This document shows, one piece after another, positions 1 to 9,561 of a stretch of 64,000 nt of DNA (position 1 is its first letter; each line of letters starts with the position of its first letter). The position numbers and the translations under genes are program-made. Under the pieces are notes generated by a model. That model saw only the letters and a program-made list of their open reading frames with translations. It was not told the DNA's origin and made no database searches. This DNA comes from Ruegeria sp. ANG-R (GTDB lineage: Bacteria > Pseudomonadota > Alphaproteobacteria > Rhodobacterales > Rhodobacteraceae): NCBI RefSeq assembly GCF_000813985.1, contig NZ_JWLJ01000006.1, positions 62,001 to 126,000 of the forward strand. The letters are read 5' to 3'.

Positions 1-1580
1 GGACCCTCGGGGTCGGCCAAGGCCGCCGACAGGTGATAATGCCCGCCCAGAACCCGTGCGAAGGCCTTGAGGTACGCGGCGGCCCCGGCGAACCGGGTGT
101 TCATGTCTGACTGCGCCACCAGCCATTCAGTGGCTTCCCGAAGAGACTCGGTGGCTTCCCAAACAGGACCGGCAAGTTCCGGCATCGTGGCGCGGGCTTT
201 CTCGGCCTGATCCTCGATTTCATCCAGCAGGTTCGAGGCCGCCTCGCCCCCATCCATCATTTTACGAGCGACGAGGTCCATGGCCTGAATACCGTTGGTG
301 CCTTCATAAATCGCAGTCACGCGGACATCGCGGTAATACTGCGCGGCGCCGGTTTCTTCGATGAAGCCCATACCGCCATGCACCTGCACGCCGGTCTCGG
401 AGACGCGCATCCCGGTTTCGGTTCCAAAGGCCTTGCAGATCGGCGTTAGCAGGGCCGCCCGCGCCGCCCAATCCGCATCGCCCGTGGCCTGCGCCATGTC
501 GATCGCGGCGGCATTGGCCAGCATGATCGCCCGTGCGGCAAACACATCCGCGCGCATCGAGATCAGCATCCGCCGTACATCAGCGTGATCAATGATGGTG
601 CCCGAGGGCGTCTTGCCTTGTTTGCGCTCCAGCGCATAGGCCAGCGCGTGCTGATAGGCACCCTCGGCCACCCCAACGCCTTCGCCGCCAACGCCCAGAC
701 GGGCGTTGTTCATCATGGTGAACATTGCAGCCATGCCGCCATGTTCCTTTCCGATCAGCCAGCCCTTGGCCCCGTCATATTGCATCACGCAGGTGGGCGA
801 GCCGTGCAGGCCCATCTTGTGTTCCAGCGAGACGACCTTCAGATCATTGGCTACGCCGGGATTGCCGTTCTCATCAGGGATGAATTTCGGGACCAGAAAT
901 AGCGAAATCCCTTTGGTCCCCGGCACACCGTCTGGCAGACGGGCCAAAACCAGATGGCAGATGTTCTCGGCAAAGTCATTGTCGCCCCAAGAGATATAGA
1001 TCTTCTGCCCAGTCACCGAATAGGTGCCATCGCCGTTATCCTCGGCCTTCGATGTCAGCGCTCCGACATCCGAGCCAGCCTGCGGTTCGGTCAGGTTCAT
1101 GGTGCCTGACCACTCACCCGCCATCATCTTGGGCAAATAGAGCGCTTTCAATTCATCGCTTGCGTGATGCTCCAGCGCCTCGATCTGGCCTTGGGTCATC
1201 AACGGGGCGAGTTGCAGCGACAGGCACGCCGCGCTCATCATCTCGTTCACGGCGGTGGTCATGGTCATGGGCAGGCCCATGCCGCCATATTCGGGATCAC
1301 CGCTCATCCCGATCCAGCCGCCTTCGGCGATTGCTTTCCATCCTTCCGCGTAGCCCGGAGAGGTCCGCAGCACGCCGTTTTCCAACCGCGCGGGCTCCAG
1401 ATCGCCGGGGCGCTGCAGCGGGGCCATAACCTCTTCGCACATCTTTCCGGCTTCGGTCAGAATGGCGCTGACCACGTCTTCGCTGGCTTCCGAGAACTTC
1501 TCGGTCGCGGCGATCTGGTCAAATCCGATCACGTTGCGGAACAGGAATTCATAGTCTGAGATCGGGGCACGATAGGGCAT
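1..1580 (-). CDS. Acyl-CoA dehydrogenase family protein (DmdC-like), partial at left edge
   Basis: The frame is open from an ATG at 1580 to the window edge, giving 526 residues; relatives of this type are about 590-600 aa, so the C-terminal end is missing. Seen: the acyl-CoA dehydrogenase flavin-domain motif MNLTEPQAGSD, the helical C-terminal domain with VHGGMGFIEETGAAQYYRD, and AIYEGTNGIQA, whose Glu (E426) sits where the catalytic base of the family lies. An extra helical C-terminal extension starts after about residue 450. The enzyme should oxidise an acyl-CoA at C2-C3 with FAD and pass electrons to ETF. The family includes the methylmercaptopropionyl-CoA dehydrogenase DmdC of DMSP catabolism, but substrate cannot be read here. 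It is divergent from the tsaC gene across 132 bp. Confidence 0.9.
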   Translation of the reverse strand, partial: MPYRAPISDYEFLFRNVIGFDQIAATEKFSEASEDVVSAILTEAGKMCEEVMAPLQRPGDLEPARLENGVLRTSPGYAEGWKAIAEGGWIGMSGDPEYGGMGLPMTMTTAVNEMMSAACLSLQLAPLMTQGQIEALEHHASDELKALYLPKMMAGEWSGTMNLTEPQAGSDVGALTSKAEDNGDGTYSVTGQKIYISWGDNDFAENICHLVLARLPDGVPGTKGISLFLVPKFIPDENGNPGVANDLKVVSLEHKMGLHGSPTCVMQYDGAKGWLIGKEHGGMAAMFTMMNNARLGVGGEGVGVAEGAYQHALAYALERKQGKTPSGTIIDHADVRRMLISMRADVFAARAIMLANAAAIDMAQATGDADWAARAALLTPICKAFGTETGMRVSETGVQVHGGMGFIEETGAAQYYRDVRVTAIYEGTNGIQAMDLVARKMMDGGEAASNLLDEIEDQAEKARATMPELAGPVWEATESLREATEWLVAQSDMNTRFAGAAAYLKAFARVLGGHYHLSAALADPEG

Positions 1581-1712
1581 GGTTTCCCTCTGGGTATGAC
1601 ATGTTCATTGCGTGGGGTTGGAATCCCGGCCCCACGCCGGTATTCATCTGGGCTGGCACGATTACCTACCGTTACCGGAACTGCAAGCAACCAAAACGCG
1701 GCGTCACGACCT

Positions 1713-2660
1713 ATGACCCTTCTCGGCACTCAAGACTTATCAGCGGACACCGACGGCATCGCCAAAGCCGCTGACCTGCTGCGGCAGGGGTTACTGGTCG
1801 CCTTCCCGACCGAGACTGTCTATGGCCTCGGCGGAGATGCGCGAAACGGAGAAGCCGTCGCTGCGATCTACGAGGCCAAGGGGCGGCCCAGCTTCAACCC
1901 GCTAATTGCTCATGTCGCCTCAACCGAGACCGCGAAACGGTTCGTCGAGTGGACTGATCAGGCCGAACAGCTTGCGAAAGCCTTCTGGCCCGGACCACTG
2001 ACCTTGGTCCTGCCTCTGCGTGCCGACCACGGGATATCGTCGCTGGTGACGGCGGGGTTGGACACTCTGGCCGTCCGCGTGCCTGCGCATCCCACAGCGC
2101 GGGCGTTGCTTGCGGCGTTCGATGGCCCGGTAGCAGCCCCTTCGGCCAACCCGTCGGGCCAGATCAGCCCGACCACGGCGGCCCATGTCCGAACCGGGCT
2201 GGAGGGGCGCATCGCTGCTATTCTGGACGATGGGCCCTGCGGGGTTGGGCTCGAATCCACCATTGTGGGTCTGGCAGGAACCCCTGCTCTGTTGCGTCCC
2301 GGTGGTATCGCCCTGGAACAGATCGAAGAGGTGCTGCAGACGGAACTGCATCACCATCAACCCGGCGACCTGCTGACCGCGCCGGGGCAGCTGCAATCCC
2401 ACTACGCGCCGGATGCGCCGGTCCGCCTGAACGCAGGGTCGGTTCAAGGAGATGAAGTATTACTGGGTTTTGGCCCGGTCACGTGTGACCTGAACCTGTC
2501 TGAAAGCAGCACCCTGTCCGAGGCGGCGGCCAATCTGTTTGCCGCCCTGCACAAGCTGAACGAAACAGGTCGTCCGATTGCCGTATCACCGATTCCCGAC
2601 CATGGGTTGGGCGCAGCCATCAACGACCGTCTGCGCCGCGCCGCAGCCCCGCGCGATTAG
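1713..2660 (+). CDS. tsaC: L-threonylcarbamoyladenylate synthase (Sua5/YwlC type)
   Basis: The 315-aa protein makes threonylcarbamoyl-AMP from threonine, bicarbonate and ATP, the first step of the t6A37 modification of ANN-decoding tRNAs, in the cytoplasm. Seen: YrdC-domain motifs PTETVYGLGGDA, KGRPSFNPLIAHV, SANPSGQISPT and GLESTIVGL in the first 200 residues, then a C-terminal Sua5 domain with SHYAPDAPVRL. Length fits two-domain Sua5 rather than short TsaC. The frame stays open upstream to 1596, but the ATG at 1713 begins the conserved part, so it is preferred. The 3' end overlaps yqgE convergently by 4 bp. Confidence 0.92.
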   Translation: MTLLGTQDLSADTDGIAKAADLLRQGLLVAFPTETVYGLGGDARNGEAVAAIYEAKGRPSFNPLIAHVASTETAKRFVEWTDQAEQLAKAFWPGPLTLVLPLRADHGISSLVTAGLDTLAVRVPAHPTARALLAAFDGPVAAPSANPSGQISPTTAAHVRTGLEGRIAAILDDGPCGVGLESTIVGLAGTPALLRPGGIALEQIEEVLQTELHHHQPGDLLTAPGQLQSHYAPDAPVRLNAGSVQGDEVLLGFGPVTCDLNLSESSTLSEAAANLFAALHKLNETGRPIAVSPIPDHGLGAAINDRLRRAAAPRD

Positions 2661-3211
2661 GCCCGCCCCGCGCTGGCAGAGAGCGTCAGCGGATCGACCC
2701 CGAGCGTGGCCAAAGCGGCTTCCCATTTCTCGTCATCCGGTACATCAAAGACCAGTTTCGAAGACGCCTCGGTGGTCAGCCAGCCATTCATGGCAATCTC
2801 ATCCTCAAGCTGATCTGGCCCCCAACCGGAATAACCCAGCGCCAGCATCGAATTCAGCGGCCCCTTGCCCGAGGCCAGATCCTCGAGCACATCCAGAGTT
2901 GCGGTCATGCTGAAATCTTCGGAAATCTGCATCGAATGGAGATTCGCTTCGTAGTCCGCGCTGTGCAGAACAAAACCGCGCGACATCTCGACCGGGCCGC
3001 CAAACTGGACCAGACGTTCCCCCACCACCGGAATGCGGCAGGGAATATTGAGCTGTTCCAGCAAAGTCTTGATCCGCAGGTCCGAGGGCTTGTTGACGAT
3101 CAGCCCCATCGCACCATCCTCACCATGGCTGCAGATATAGACGACCGAATGCTCGAATCGCGGATCGCCCATGCCGGGCATCGCTATCAACAGTTTTCCC
3201 GTAAGGTCCAT
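2657..3211 (-). CDS. yqgE: YqgE/AlgH family protein (UPF0301)
   Basis: A 184-aa protein of the YqgE/AlgH family. Seen: the start MDLTGKLLIAMPGMGDPRF, then the block VVYICSHGEDGAMGLIVNKP, and GYSGWGPDQLEDEI near residue 130, all diagnostic for the family. The fold is known but the biochemical role is not settled; the AlgH name comes from alginate regulation in Pseudomonas and should not be transferred. There is no signal peptide, so it is probably cytoplasmic. It converges on tsaC with a 4-bp overlap of the stop codons. Confidence 0.92.
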   Translation of the reverse strand: MDLTGKLLIAMPGMGDPRFEHSVVYICSHGEDGAMGLIVNKPSDLRIKTLLEQLNIPCRIPVVGERLVQFGGPVEMSRGFVLHSADYEANLHSMQISEDFSMTATLDVLEDLASGKGPLNSMLALGYSGWGPDQLEDEIAMNGWLTTEASSKLVFDVPDDEKWEAALATLGVDPLTLSASAGRA

Positions 3212-3358
3212 CAGCAGACATCTCTTGCGCTCAGGTTCACCCTAGAATGACCCTGTGGGCCGGGGAATGGCAAGGGATCAGCCGGGATTTCCGCGTATTT
3301 CACCCGGGTGACCGGAACGTGACTTGGCATTCTCGGTCAGAATGCGCATCTTCCCGGT

Positions 3359-4171
3359 ATGATGAAGCTTTGGAAACCCTTCGCTATTGCCTTGACCGCA
3401 AGCCTTTGCCCGGGCTTTGCGGCCTTTGCGCAAGGCGTGGATCAGCTTGTGCGGCTTGAAGTGCTCGATGGTGGTAAATCCGACAACGGCACCTATCAGG
3501 GCGCATTGCATCTGACTTTGAAGGACGGGTGGAAAACCTATTGGCGTTCCCCCGGGGACGCGGGCATTCCGCCGCAGTTCGATTGGAGCAAATCCCGCAA
3601 TGTCGGCGACGTCGCGATCACCTGGCCTGCACCGAAAATCTTCGATCAAAACGGGCTGCAATCCATCGGGTATGAGAATCAGCTGGTCCTGCCCGTCGAA
3701 ATAACCCCCAAAAACCCCGCCAAGCCGGTGCGGTTGCGGGGCGAGATGGATCTGGGCGTCTGCAAGGATGTCTGCGTACCGGGCCGTCTGGATTTCGACC
3801 ATACTCTGGACGCCAATGCCGGACGCAACCCGGCGATTGCCGCTGCGCTGGCCCAACGGCCGTTTTCCGCGCGCGAGGCCGGGGTAGCAGAGGCAACTTG
3901 CCGACTGACACCTACGGCGGACGGGATGCGGATTGAGGCGCATATCACCATGCCGTCAGCAGGCGGCGCAGAAGTCGCCGTCATCGAGCCCGGCAATCCT
4001 ACGCTCTGGGCATCGCAATCCGAAACGGGTCGGCGGGGCAATACGCTAGTCGCCCGATCCGAGGTTATCAGCGCTTCAGGCGGTCCGTTTGCGCTGGACC
4101 GGTCCGAAGTCCGCATCACCGTACTTGGCTCAAACCATGCGGTTGATATCCTCGGGTGCAGCGCGGGTTGA
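3359..4171 (+). CDS. Secreted DsbD-alpha/ScsB-like domain protein
   Basis: A 270-aa protein with a signal peptide (hydrophobic residues 7-25, cleavage probably after AAFA). The body resembles the N-terminal periplasmic domain of thiol:disulfide transporters: YQGALHLTLKDGWKTYWRSP, PPQFDWS and FDQNGLQSIGYENQLVLPV. The paired cysteines in GVCKDVCVP near residue 135 are the likely redox pair that receives electrons from a membrane partner. The transmembrane and thioredoxin domains of full DsbD are absent here, so it is a stand-alone periplasmic module whose partner would be encoded elsewhere. No Shine-Dalgarno is clear; two ATGs are adjacent (3359 and 3362). The Nudix gene follows after 4 bp. Confidence 0.85.
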   Translation: MMKLWKPFAIALTASLCPGFAAFAQGVDQLVRLEVLDGGKSDNGTYQGALHLTLKDGWKTYWRSPGDAGIPPQFDWSKSRNVGDVAITWPAPKIFDQNGLQSIGYENQLVLPVEITPKNPAKPVRLRGEMDLGVCKDVCVPGRLDFDHTLDANAGRNPAIAAALAQRPFSAREAGVAEATCRLTPTADGMRIEAHITMPSAGGAEVAVIEPGNPTLWASQSETGRRGNTLVARSEVISASGGPFALDRSEVRITVLGSNHAVDILGCSAG

Positions 4172-4175
4172 CCGC

Positions 4176-4625
4176 ATGAGGCAAACCCCAAAGATCGGTG
4201 CTCTGGCCGTGGTCTTGCATCAGGGGCAGGTTCTTCTGGTTCAACGCAACAAACAACCCGACGCGGGCCTCTGGGGGTTTCCCGGTGGGCATGTGGAGTG
4301 GGGCGAAACGGTTCTGGAAGCAGCGGCACGGGAATTGCTGGAAGAGACCGGCGTTATCGCCGAGCCACTGGGGTATCTCGACAATCTCGACCTGCTGCTG
4401 CGTGAGCCGGACGGGCAAATCAGGGCGCACTACCTGCTGGTCGGTGTTGCCTGCCGCTATGTCTCGGGCACGCCGGTCGCAGCGGATGACGCTAGGGATG
4501 CGCGCTGGTTTTCGACTGACAGAATCTCCCGTGGAGATTTGCCGATGAGCGACCGAGTCCCCGATCTGTTACGCATGGCTTTGAACGCCAGTCAGACCTC
4601 TGCCCTGCCTGAAAGTCGGGCATAA
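4176..4625 (+). CDS. Nudix hydrolase
   Basis: A 149-aa protein with a complete Nudix box, GGHVEWGETVLEAAARELLE followed by ETGV, so it should hydrolyse a nucleoside diphosphate linked to another moiety with Mg2+. The start MRQTPKIGALAVVLHQGQVL gives the usual first beta strand of the fold; the frame extends further upstream inside the previous gene but without homology. Substrate is not predictable: ADP-ribose, oxidised nucleotides or coenzymes are all possible. The gene is 4 bp after the DsbD-like gene and overlaps the end of the RND permease gene convergently by 34 bp. Confidence 0.88.
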   Translation: MRQTPKIGALAVVLHQGQVLLVQRNKQPDAGLWGFPGGHVEWGETVLEAAARELLEETGVIAEPLGYLDNLDLLLREPDGQIRAHYLLVGVACRYVSGTPVAADDARDARWFSTDRISRGDLPMSDRVPDLLRMALNASQTSALPESRA

Positions 4626-7600
4626 AGCAGGCCCGACAGGACCACCCCCAACAGCAGGATCAAGACCGCACCAACGGCAAAGACGCCGAGACCCATTTGC
4701 AGAATACTCAAACCATCTGCGCCGGGGTAGAACCCCGCCAGCAAGCCCAAAGGGGCGCCCGCCAAAGCGGGCCAGATCATTGATACCCCGAGCCAGACCG
4801 CCAGCGCGGCACCGGTTACGCAAACGGCAACACGCACCACCCGATCGGGTGCACGCAAAGCGCGGCGCATGGCTATCATCGGACGCGAGACATCGTTCAG
4901 GATCGCTAGGAGCGCCGGCACCAGCAGTAGGATCAGGACCATTCCAAAACCCAGCCCATAAACCAAAGTAATCACTGTCGGCTTGAGGAACTGCGCCTGC
5001 TGTGAGCTTTCATACATCAATGGAGTCAGCCCCAGCACTGTGGTCAGCGTGGTCAGCATCACGGGTCGCAATCGGTCTGCTGTGCCCTCGACTATCGACG
5101 GCACCAGCCCGCGTTCCTGCTGGTATCCATCGATGGTCGTCACCAGAACAATCGAGTCGTTGATGATGATGCCGGTCATGCCTAGCAGGCCTACAACGGT
5201 GAACATGCTCAGCGGCACTCCCCAGATGTAATGCCCCCAGATTGCACCGACGAGGCCGAACGGAATGATCGCCATCACCACCAAGGGCCGCGTCCAGCTG
5301 GCAAAAACCCAAGCCAGCACCAGATAAATCCCGGTCAGACATAAGATCAGCCCTGTGCGGGCCTCGGACAGGAATTCATCTTCCTGCTCGCTCAACCCCG
5401 CCATGCGCCATTCAACCTGACGTTCGGCGGCGATGTTTGGCAGTATCTCTTCACGCATGGCCCGCGCGATCTCGGCGGCCTGCGCCGGGTCGTCTTCTGA
5501 GATATCGCCGTTCACCGAAATCACCCGCAGGCCGTTTTCGCGCCGAACCGTCGAGAAACCCGACTTACGCTCGACCGAGACAATGTCTGCCAGCGGAACA
5601 TAGACACCATCGGGTGTGCGCATCAGAGTGCGTTCAAGGAAGTCCGCCGTCAGCTCACCCTCGGGCAGTTCCACGCGAATTTCAGTGCTGCGTGGACCAT
5701 CCGGGAACGTCGCGGCCTCAATTCCATTCAGCCGGTTTCGCAGCACGCGGCCCAGTGTTTCGATGCGGAAGCCCAGCGCCTGACCCTGGGCAGTCAGGTC
5801 CAGAATAAACTCCTCCTTGTCATAAGCCAGATTGTCTTCAAGCGCAGAAACTTCGGTGTATTTGGACAATTCCGTTTGCAGATCCTCGGACGCGGATTTC
5901 AACGTGTTCACATCCGCACCGTAAAACTGAACGTCGATTGAATCGCCACCCGGGCCTGAGCGCCAGCCGCGGAAACTGAGCAGTTCGACCTTCGGATGGC
6001 GGGGGACGAAATCCTGCAGCTCTCCCACAAACTCAAAACTGGAATAAGGGCGCAGGTCGGCATCGATCAGTTCGATAGAGATACCGCCCAGCAGATCGCT
6101 GTCCTTTCCATCCGCCGCACGCAGCCCCCATCCTGCCGATCCACCAACTTCGGCTAAAACGTATTCGATCGGGTTCTGGCCATGCCTCTCTTCGTAAATC
6201 TCTCCAAGCTCTTCGGTGGCCTGTTGCACCATCCGCATCATTTCCAGTGTCTCGGCGCGGGTGGCACCTTCGACCATGATGAAATTGCCCGTGACCGAGC
6301 CACGCTCGGGCGCGTTGAAGAACCGCCAGTTCACGTCACCCCGGATAAACAATGCGATCTGGCTGGCCAGGATCACCACCATGAGCGCGACGACCACATA
6401 GCGCGCCCAAACCACCCATGCGACCAAAGGCCGGAACAGGTTGTCACGCACCCAGCGAAAACCCCGATTCACGACCCGGTTGGGCCAGTCATACCAGTGC
6501 TCCTTGGCCGAATGCGCAATGGCATGGGCCATATGATTGGGCAGAATCAGGAAGCACTCGATCAGCGAGGCAATCAGAACGGCGATGACGGTAAAGGGAA
6601 TATCCCGGATGAGTTCACCAAACCGGCCACCGATGGCGGTTAGACCAAAGAACGCGATAACAGTGGTAACCGTTGCTGCAAAGACCGGCATCGCCATACG
6701 GCGCGCGGCACGTTCAGCGGCAACCATCGGAGCCTCGCCCAACCGCCGCGCACGGAAATCGGCGTGTTCGCCCACCACAATGGCGTCATCCACGACAATG
6801 CCCAACGTGATGATCAGACCAAACAGCGACACCATGTTGATTGACAGGCCGCCCAGATACATCAGTGCGATCGCCGCCGACATCGCCACGGGGATACCTG
6901 CTGCCACCCAAAAAGCGATCCGTGCATTGAGGAACAGGAACAGCAGGCAGACAACAAGACCGAGACCAACCAGGCCGTTATCCACCAGAATATCCAGCCG
7001 GTCAGTGATGGCCTGCGCACGGGTGCGGATCAGCTCGACCGTAATGCCTTCGGGCAGGCTGACCTGCATGTCCCGCACCACGTCCTCGACCGAACGCTGT
7101 ATACCAATCGCATCGCCCAGATTGGACCGGTCGACGCGGATCGACATGGCAGGATTGTCCCCGACATAGTAACTGCGATTGCGGGTGACACCTTCGACCC
7201 GGATTTGCGCCACATCGCCCACAACCAACTTCGATCCGTCGGCAAAGGTGCGCAGAGCAATGCCCTCAATCTCTTCGGGTGAACGCTTTTCAGCGCCAGT
7301 ACGAATACGCGCGTTGGCGCCAGAGACATCCCCCGCGGGATTCGCCGTAACCTCGGCCGCGATGGCCGAGGCGATATCGGACATCGCGATGTCGTTGGCG
7401 ATCAACTGTGCAGTGGGCACCTCCACCACCACGCGCGGCGCGGCAAGCCCCCGTATCGTTGTGCGCGTAACCCCCGCCGCAAAGAGGCGGTTGATCAGTT
7501 CATCGGTGAATTTGGCGAGCTGCTCGGCCTCGATCGGTCCGGTAATGACGACATCGGTCACCCGATCCCGCCAAGCACCGCGCCGGATGGTGGGCTCTTC

Positions 7601-7993
7601 GGCGTCGTCGGGCAGGTTGGTTACTCCATCGACGGCAGTCCTGACCTCTTCAACCGCACGGGACATCTCCCAATTGGGCTCAAATTCCAGCCGGATGTTG
7701 GCCGAGCCCTCGCGCGAGGTGGATTCGGTGCTGGCAACTCCTTCGACCGCCAGTAGCGCAGGTTCGAGAAGCTGTATAATGCCGTTGTCGACATCCTCGG
7801 GACCTGCCCCCTCCCACTCGACATTCACATCGACGCGTTCAAGGATCACATCCGGGAAAAACTGCGCCCGCATACTCGGGACCGCCGCTGCACCCAGCAC
7901 CAGCATCACCAGAAGCAACAGATTGGCGGCCGTGCGATGCCGGGTGAAATAACTGAGGATTCCGCCCGCCGCATTGGGAATATCGCGGATCAT
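4592..7993 (-). CDS. RND efflux permease (AcrB/AcrD/AcrF family) with C-terminal extension
   Basis: A 1133-aa inner-membrane proton-driven pump subunit. Seen: TM1 at about residues 20-40, a large periplasmic loop, the proton-relay aspartates D402/D403 in GIVVDDAIVVGEH in TM4, a second periplasmic loop, and a second membrane half with GMTGIIINDSIVLV. The adaptor gene lies 5 bp upstream, giving a typical adaptor-permease operon; no outer-membrane TolC-like gene is next to it. After TM12 (ending near residue 1035) the protein continues for about 98 residues with two more hydrophobic segments, longer than typical AcrB-like pumps (about 1020-1060 aa). Substrate unknown. Confidence 0.93.
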   Translation of the reverse strand: MIRDIPNAAGGILSYFTRHRTAANLLLLVMLVLGAAAVPSMRAQFFPDVILERVDVNVEWEGAGPEDVDNGIIQLLEPALLAVEGVASTESTSREGSANIRLEFEPNWEMSRAVEEVRTAVDGVTNLPDDAEEPTIRRGAWRDRVTDVVITGPIEAEQLAKFTDELINRLFAAGVTRTTIRGLAAPRVVVEVPTAQLIANDIAMSDIASAIAAEVTANPAGDVSGANARIRTGAEKRSPEEIEGIALRTFADGSKLVVGDVAQIRVEGVTRNRSYYVGDNPAMSIRVDRSNLGDAIGIQRSVEDVVRDMQVSLPEGITVELIRTRAQAITDRLDILVDNGLVGLGLVVCLLFLFLNARIAFWVAAGIPVAMSAAIALMYLGGLSINMVSLFGLIITLGIVVDDAIVVGEHADFRARRLGEAPMVAAERAARRMAMPVFAATVTTVIAFFGLTAIGGRFGELIRDIPFTVIAVLIASLIECFLILPNHMAHAIAHSAKEHWYDWPNRVVNRGFRWVRDNLFRPLVAWVVWARYVVVALMVVILASQIALFIRGDVNWRFFNAPERGSVTGNFIMVEGATRAETLEMMRMVQQATEELGEIYEERHGQNPIEYVLAEVGGSAGWGLRAADGKDSDLLGGISIELIDADLRPYSSFEFVGELQDFVPRHPKVELLSFRGWRSGPGGDSIDVQFYGADVNTLKSASEDLQTELSKYTEVSALEDNLAYDKEEFILDLTAQGQALGFRIETLGRVLRNRLNGIEAATFPDGPRSTEIRVELPEGELTADFLERTLMRTPDGVYVPLADIVSVERKSGFSTVRRENGLRVISVNGDISEDDPAQAAEIARAMREEILPNIAAERQVEWRMAGLSEQEDEFLSEARTGLILCLTGIYLVLAWVFASWTRPLVVMAIIPFGLVGAIWGHYIWGVPLSMFTVVGLLGMTGIIINDSIVLVTTIDGYQQERGLVPSIVEGTADRLRPVMLTTLTTVLGLTPLMYESSQQAQFLKPTVITLVYGLGFGMVLILLLVPALLAILNDVSRPMIAMRRALRAPDRVVRVAVCVTGAALAVWLGVSMIWPALAGAPLGLLAGFYPGADGLSILQMGLGVFAVGAVLILLLGVVLSGLLYARLSGRAEV

Positions 7994-7998
7994 GGAGC

Positions 7999-9456
7999 CT
8001 AGCCTCCGGCCCGATTTTCATCAAGGCGTCGCAACAGAGACGCAGGTACCTTCGCATCACGCAACTGCCCCAGAACCTGATCCTTGACGTCCTGCGACAT
8101 GCGCTGGCTGGCCTCGACCTGCGCCACAAGCTGGGCGCGCTTTGCGTCCGACAGCTCTACCATTTCCGGGTCGCTTTCGATCCTTGCCTCGACGCGCAGA
8201 GGACGCACGCGTACGCCAGAGCCCAGCAACGGCGTGCGGCCAATCACAACCTCACGGCCCGCTAGCCCGGCACCCCGTAACAGAACCTCATCGCCCTGTC
8301 GGCGCACCAGTTGCACAGGTATGGGCTCCAACCGGTCGCCGGGGCCCAATACCAGAACATTGCCCGCAGCATCCAAAGCCGATGAGGGCATACGCACCAC
8401 ATTGTCCAACGGCTGTTCTTCGATTGAAACCGTAACGAAATCTCCTGGCTTGAATCCCGGCGCATCGTCCAGACGGGCATAGATCAGGCGCCCTGTCTGC
8501 CCTTCACCTGCCGAGCCGCTGTCGCGGCTGATACGTCCGGTTGCCTTCAAGTCTGCCCCCGTCACTTCAAGCGATATGGTGACTGGCGCTGCGACAAGAT
8601 CACCTTGCACGTCGAGCAGACGCACATATTGTGCAGTCGAAACGCGAAAGGCCACTTCAAGCGAATTGGGGTCCACCAGTTCCGCCAGCTTTTCGTTGGC
8701 CGAGACAAGCCGCCCTTCGACCAGGGTTACCCCCGTCAGCGTTCCGTCAAACCCGGCATGGATCGTCATGTCTTCCAGGTCACGTTCGGCCCCTTCCAGC
8801 GCGATGCGGGCGCGGGCAAACAGAGTAGTGGCCTGATCGACCCGGGATTCTGCCTGAGCCAGCGCAATCCGACGTGCCAGAACCGCCTGATGCGCGGAGG
8901 TCGCGGCCAGTTCCGCCTCTTCCACGCTCGCGGCCGCGCCAACTCCGCGCGTCTGCAGATCCTGCTGACGTTGTAACGCCCGGTCTCGCAGCTCGGCCTG
9001 CGCCTCGGCCGACTTCAACTCGTCCTGCGCCAGCAGCAACGAACGCTCGGCGTCACGCTCCTCGAACTGGGCATCCAGCAGATCCGACTTGGCGCGATCC
9101 AGCGCCGATTGCATGTCGGCGGGATCGAGCTCGACCAGCAATTCACCTGCTGCCACCGTGCCGCCATCTTCGAAATCTTCCGCCAATGATATGACGCGAC
9201 CGCCCAGCGCCGCACGCAGCTCCAGCCGACGGCGGCTTTGCACCTGACCAAAAGCCTCCAGATACGGCGTGATGGTTTCCGGTTCAGCCGTTCTGACACT
9301 CACGGCAAATATCCGTTCACGCCCCTCGGGTGCCTGATTGTCACGGGTCAGCATGTCCTGGACCGCGCCGGTGATCATCTGTGCGGCAACAAGCAACAGG
9401 CCCAGCGTCAGAAACGCCAGGAAAACACCGACAAGGCTTTGCCGCAGGAATCGCAT
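7999..9456 (-). CDS. RND efflux periplasmic adaptor subunit (membrane fusion protein)
   Basis: A 485-aa adaptor that should bridge the permease encoded next to it and an outer-membrane channel. Seen: an N-terminal membrane anchor (residues 8-32), a biotinyl-lipoyl-like half motif near residues 70-110 (SRRRLELRAALGGRVISLAE), a long Glu/Arg/Ala/Gln-rich alpha-helical hairpin about residues 115-230, then the second lipoyl half and beta-barrel domains. The C-terminal tail has an acidic/basic helix ending in RLDENRAGG. It is first in the operon; its stop lies 5 bp before the permease start. Confidence 0.92.
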   Translation of the reverse strand: MRFLRQSLVGVFLAFLTLGLLLVAAQMITGAVQDMLTRDNQAPEGRERIFAVSVRTAEPETITPYLEAFGQVQSRRRLELRAALGGRVISLAEDFEDGGTVAAGELLVELDPADMQSALDRAKSDLLDAQFEERDAERSLLLAQDELKSAEAQAELRDRALQRQQDLQTRGVGAAASVEEAELAATSAHQAVLARRIALAQAESRVDQATTLFARARIALEGAERDLEDMTIHAGFDGTLTGVTLVEGRLVSANEKLAELVDPNSLEVAFRVSTAQYVRLLDVQGDLVAAPVTISLEVTGADLKATGRISRDSGSAGEGQTGRLIYARLDDAPGFKPGDFVTVSIEEQPLDNVVRMPSSALDAAGNVLVLGPGDRLEPIPVQLVRRQGDEVLLRGAGLAGREVVIGRTPLLGSGVRVRPLRVEARIESDPEMVELSDAKRAQLVAQVEASQRMSQDVKDQVLGQLRDAKVPASLLRRLDENRAGG

Positions 9457-9561
9457 CTGTCACTCACCTCAGGTCGCACATGCTGCCTTCCGCAAAGGTA
9501 GCCGGGTCGCAAAAAATGCCAAGCCACAAAGCGGTTATGATGCGTTAAACGCAGAGCCAGT

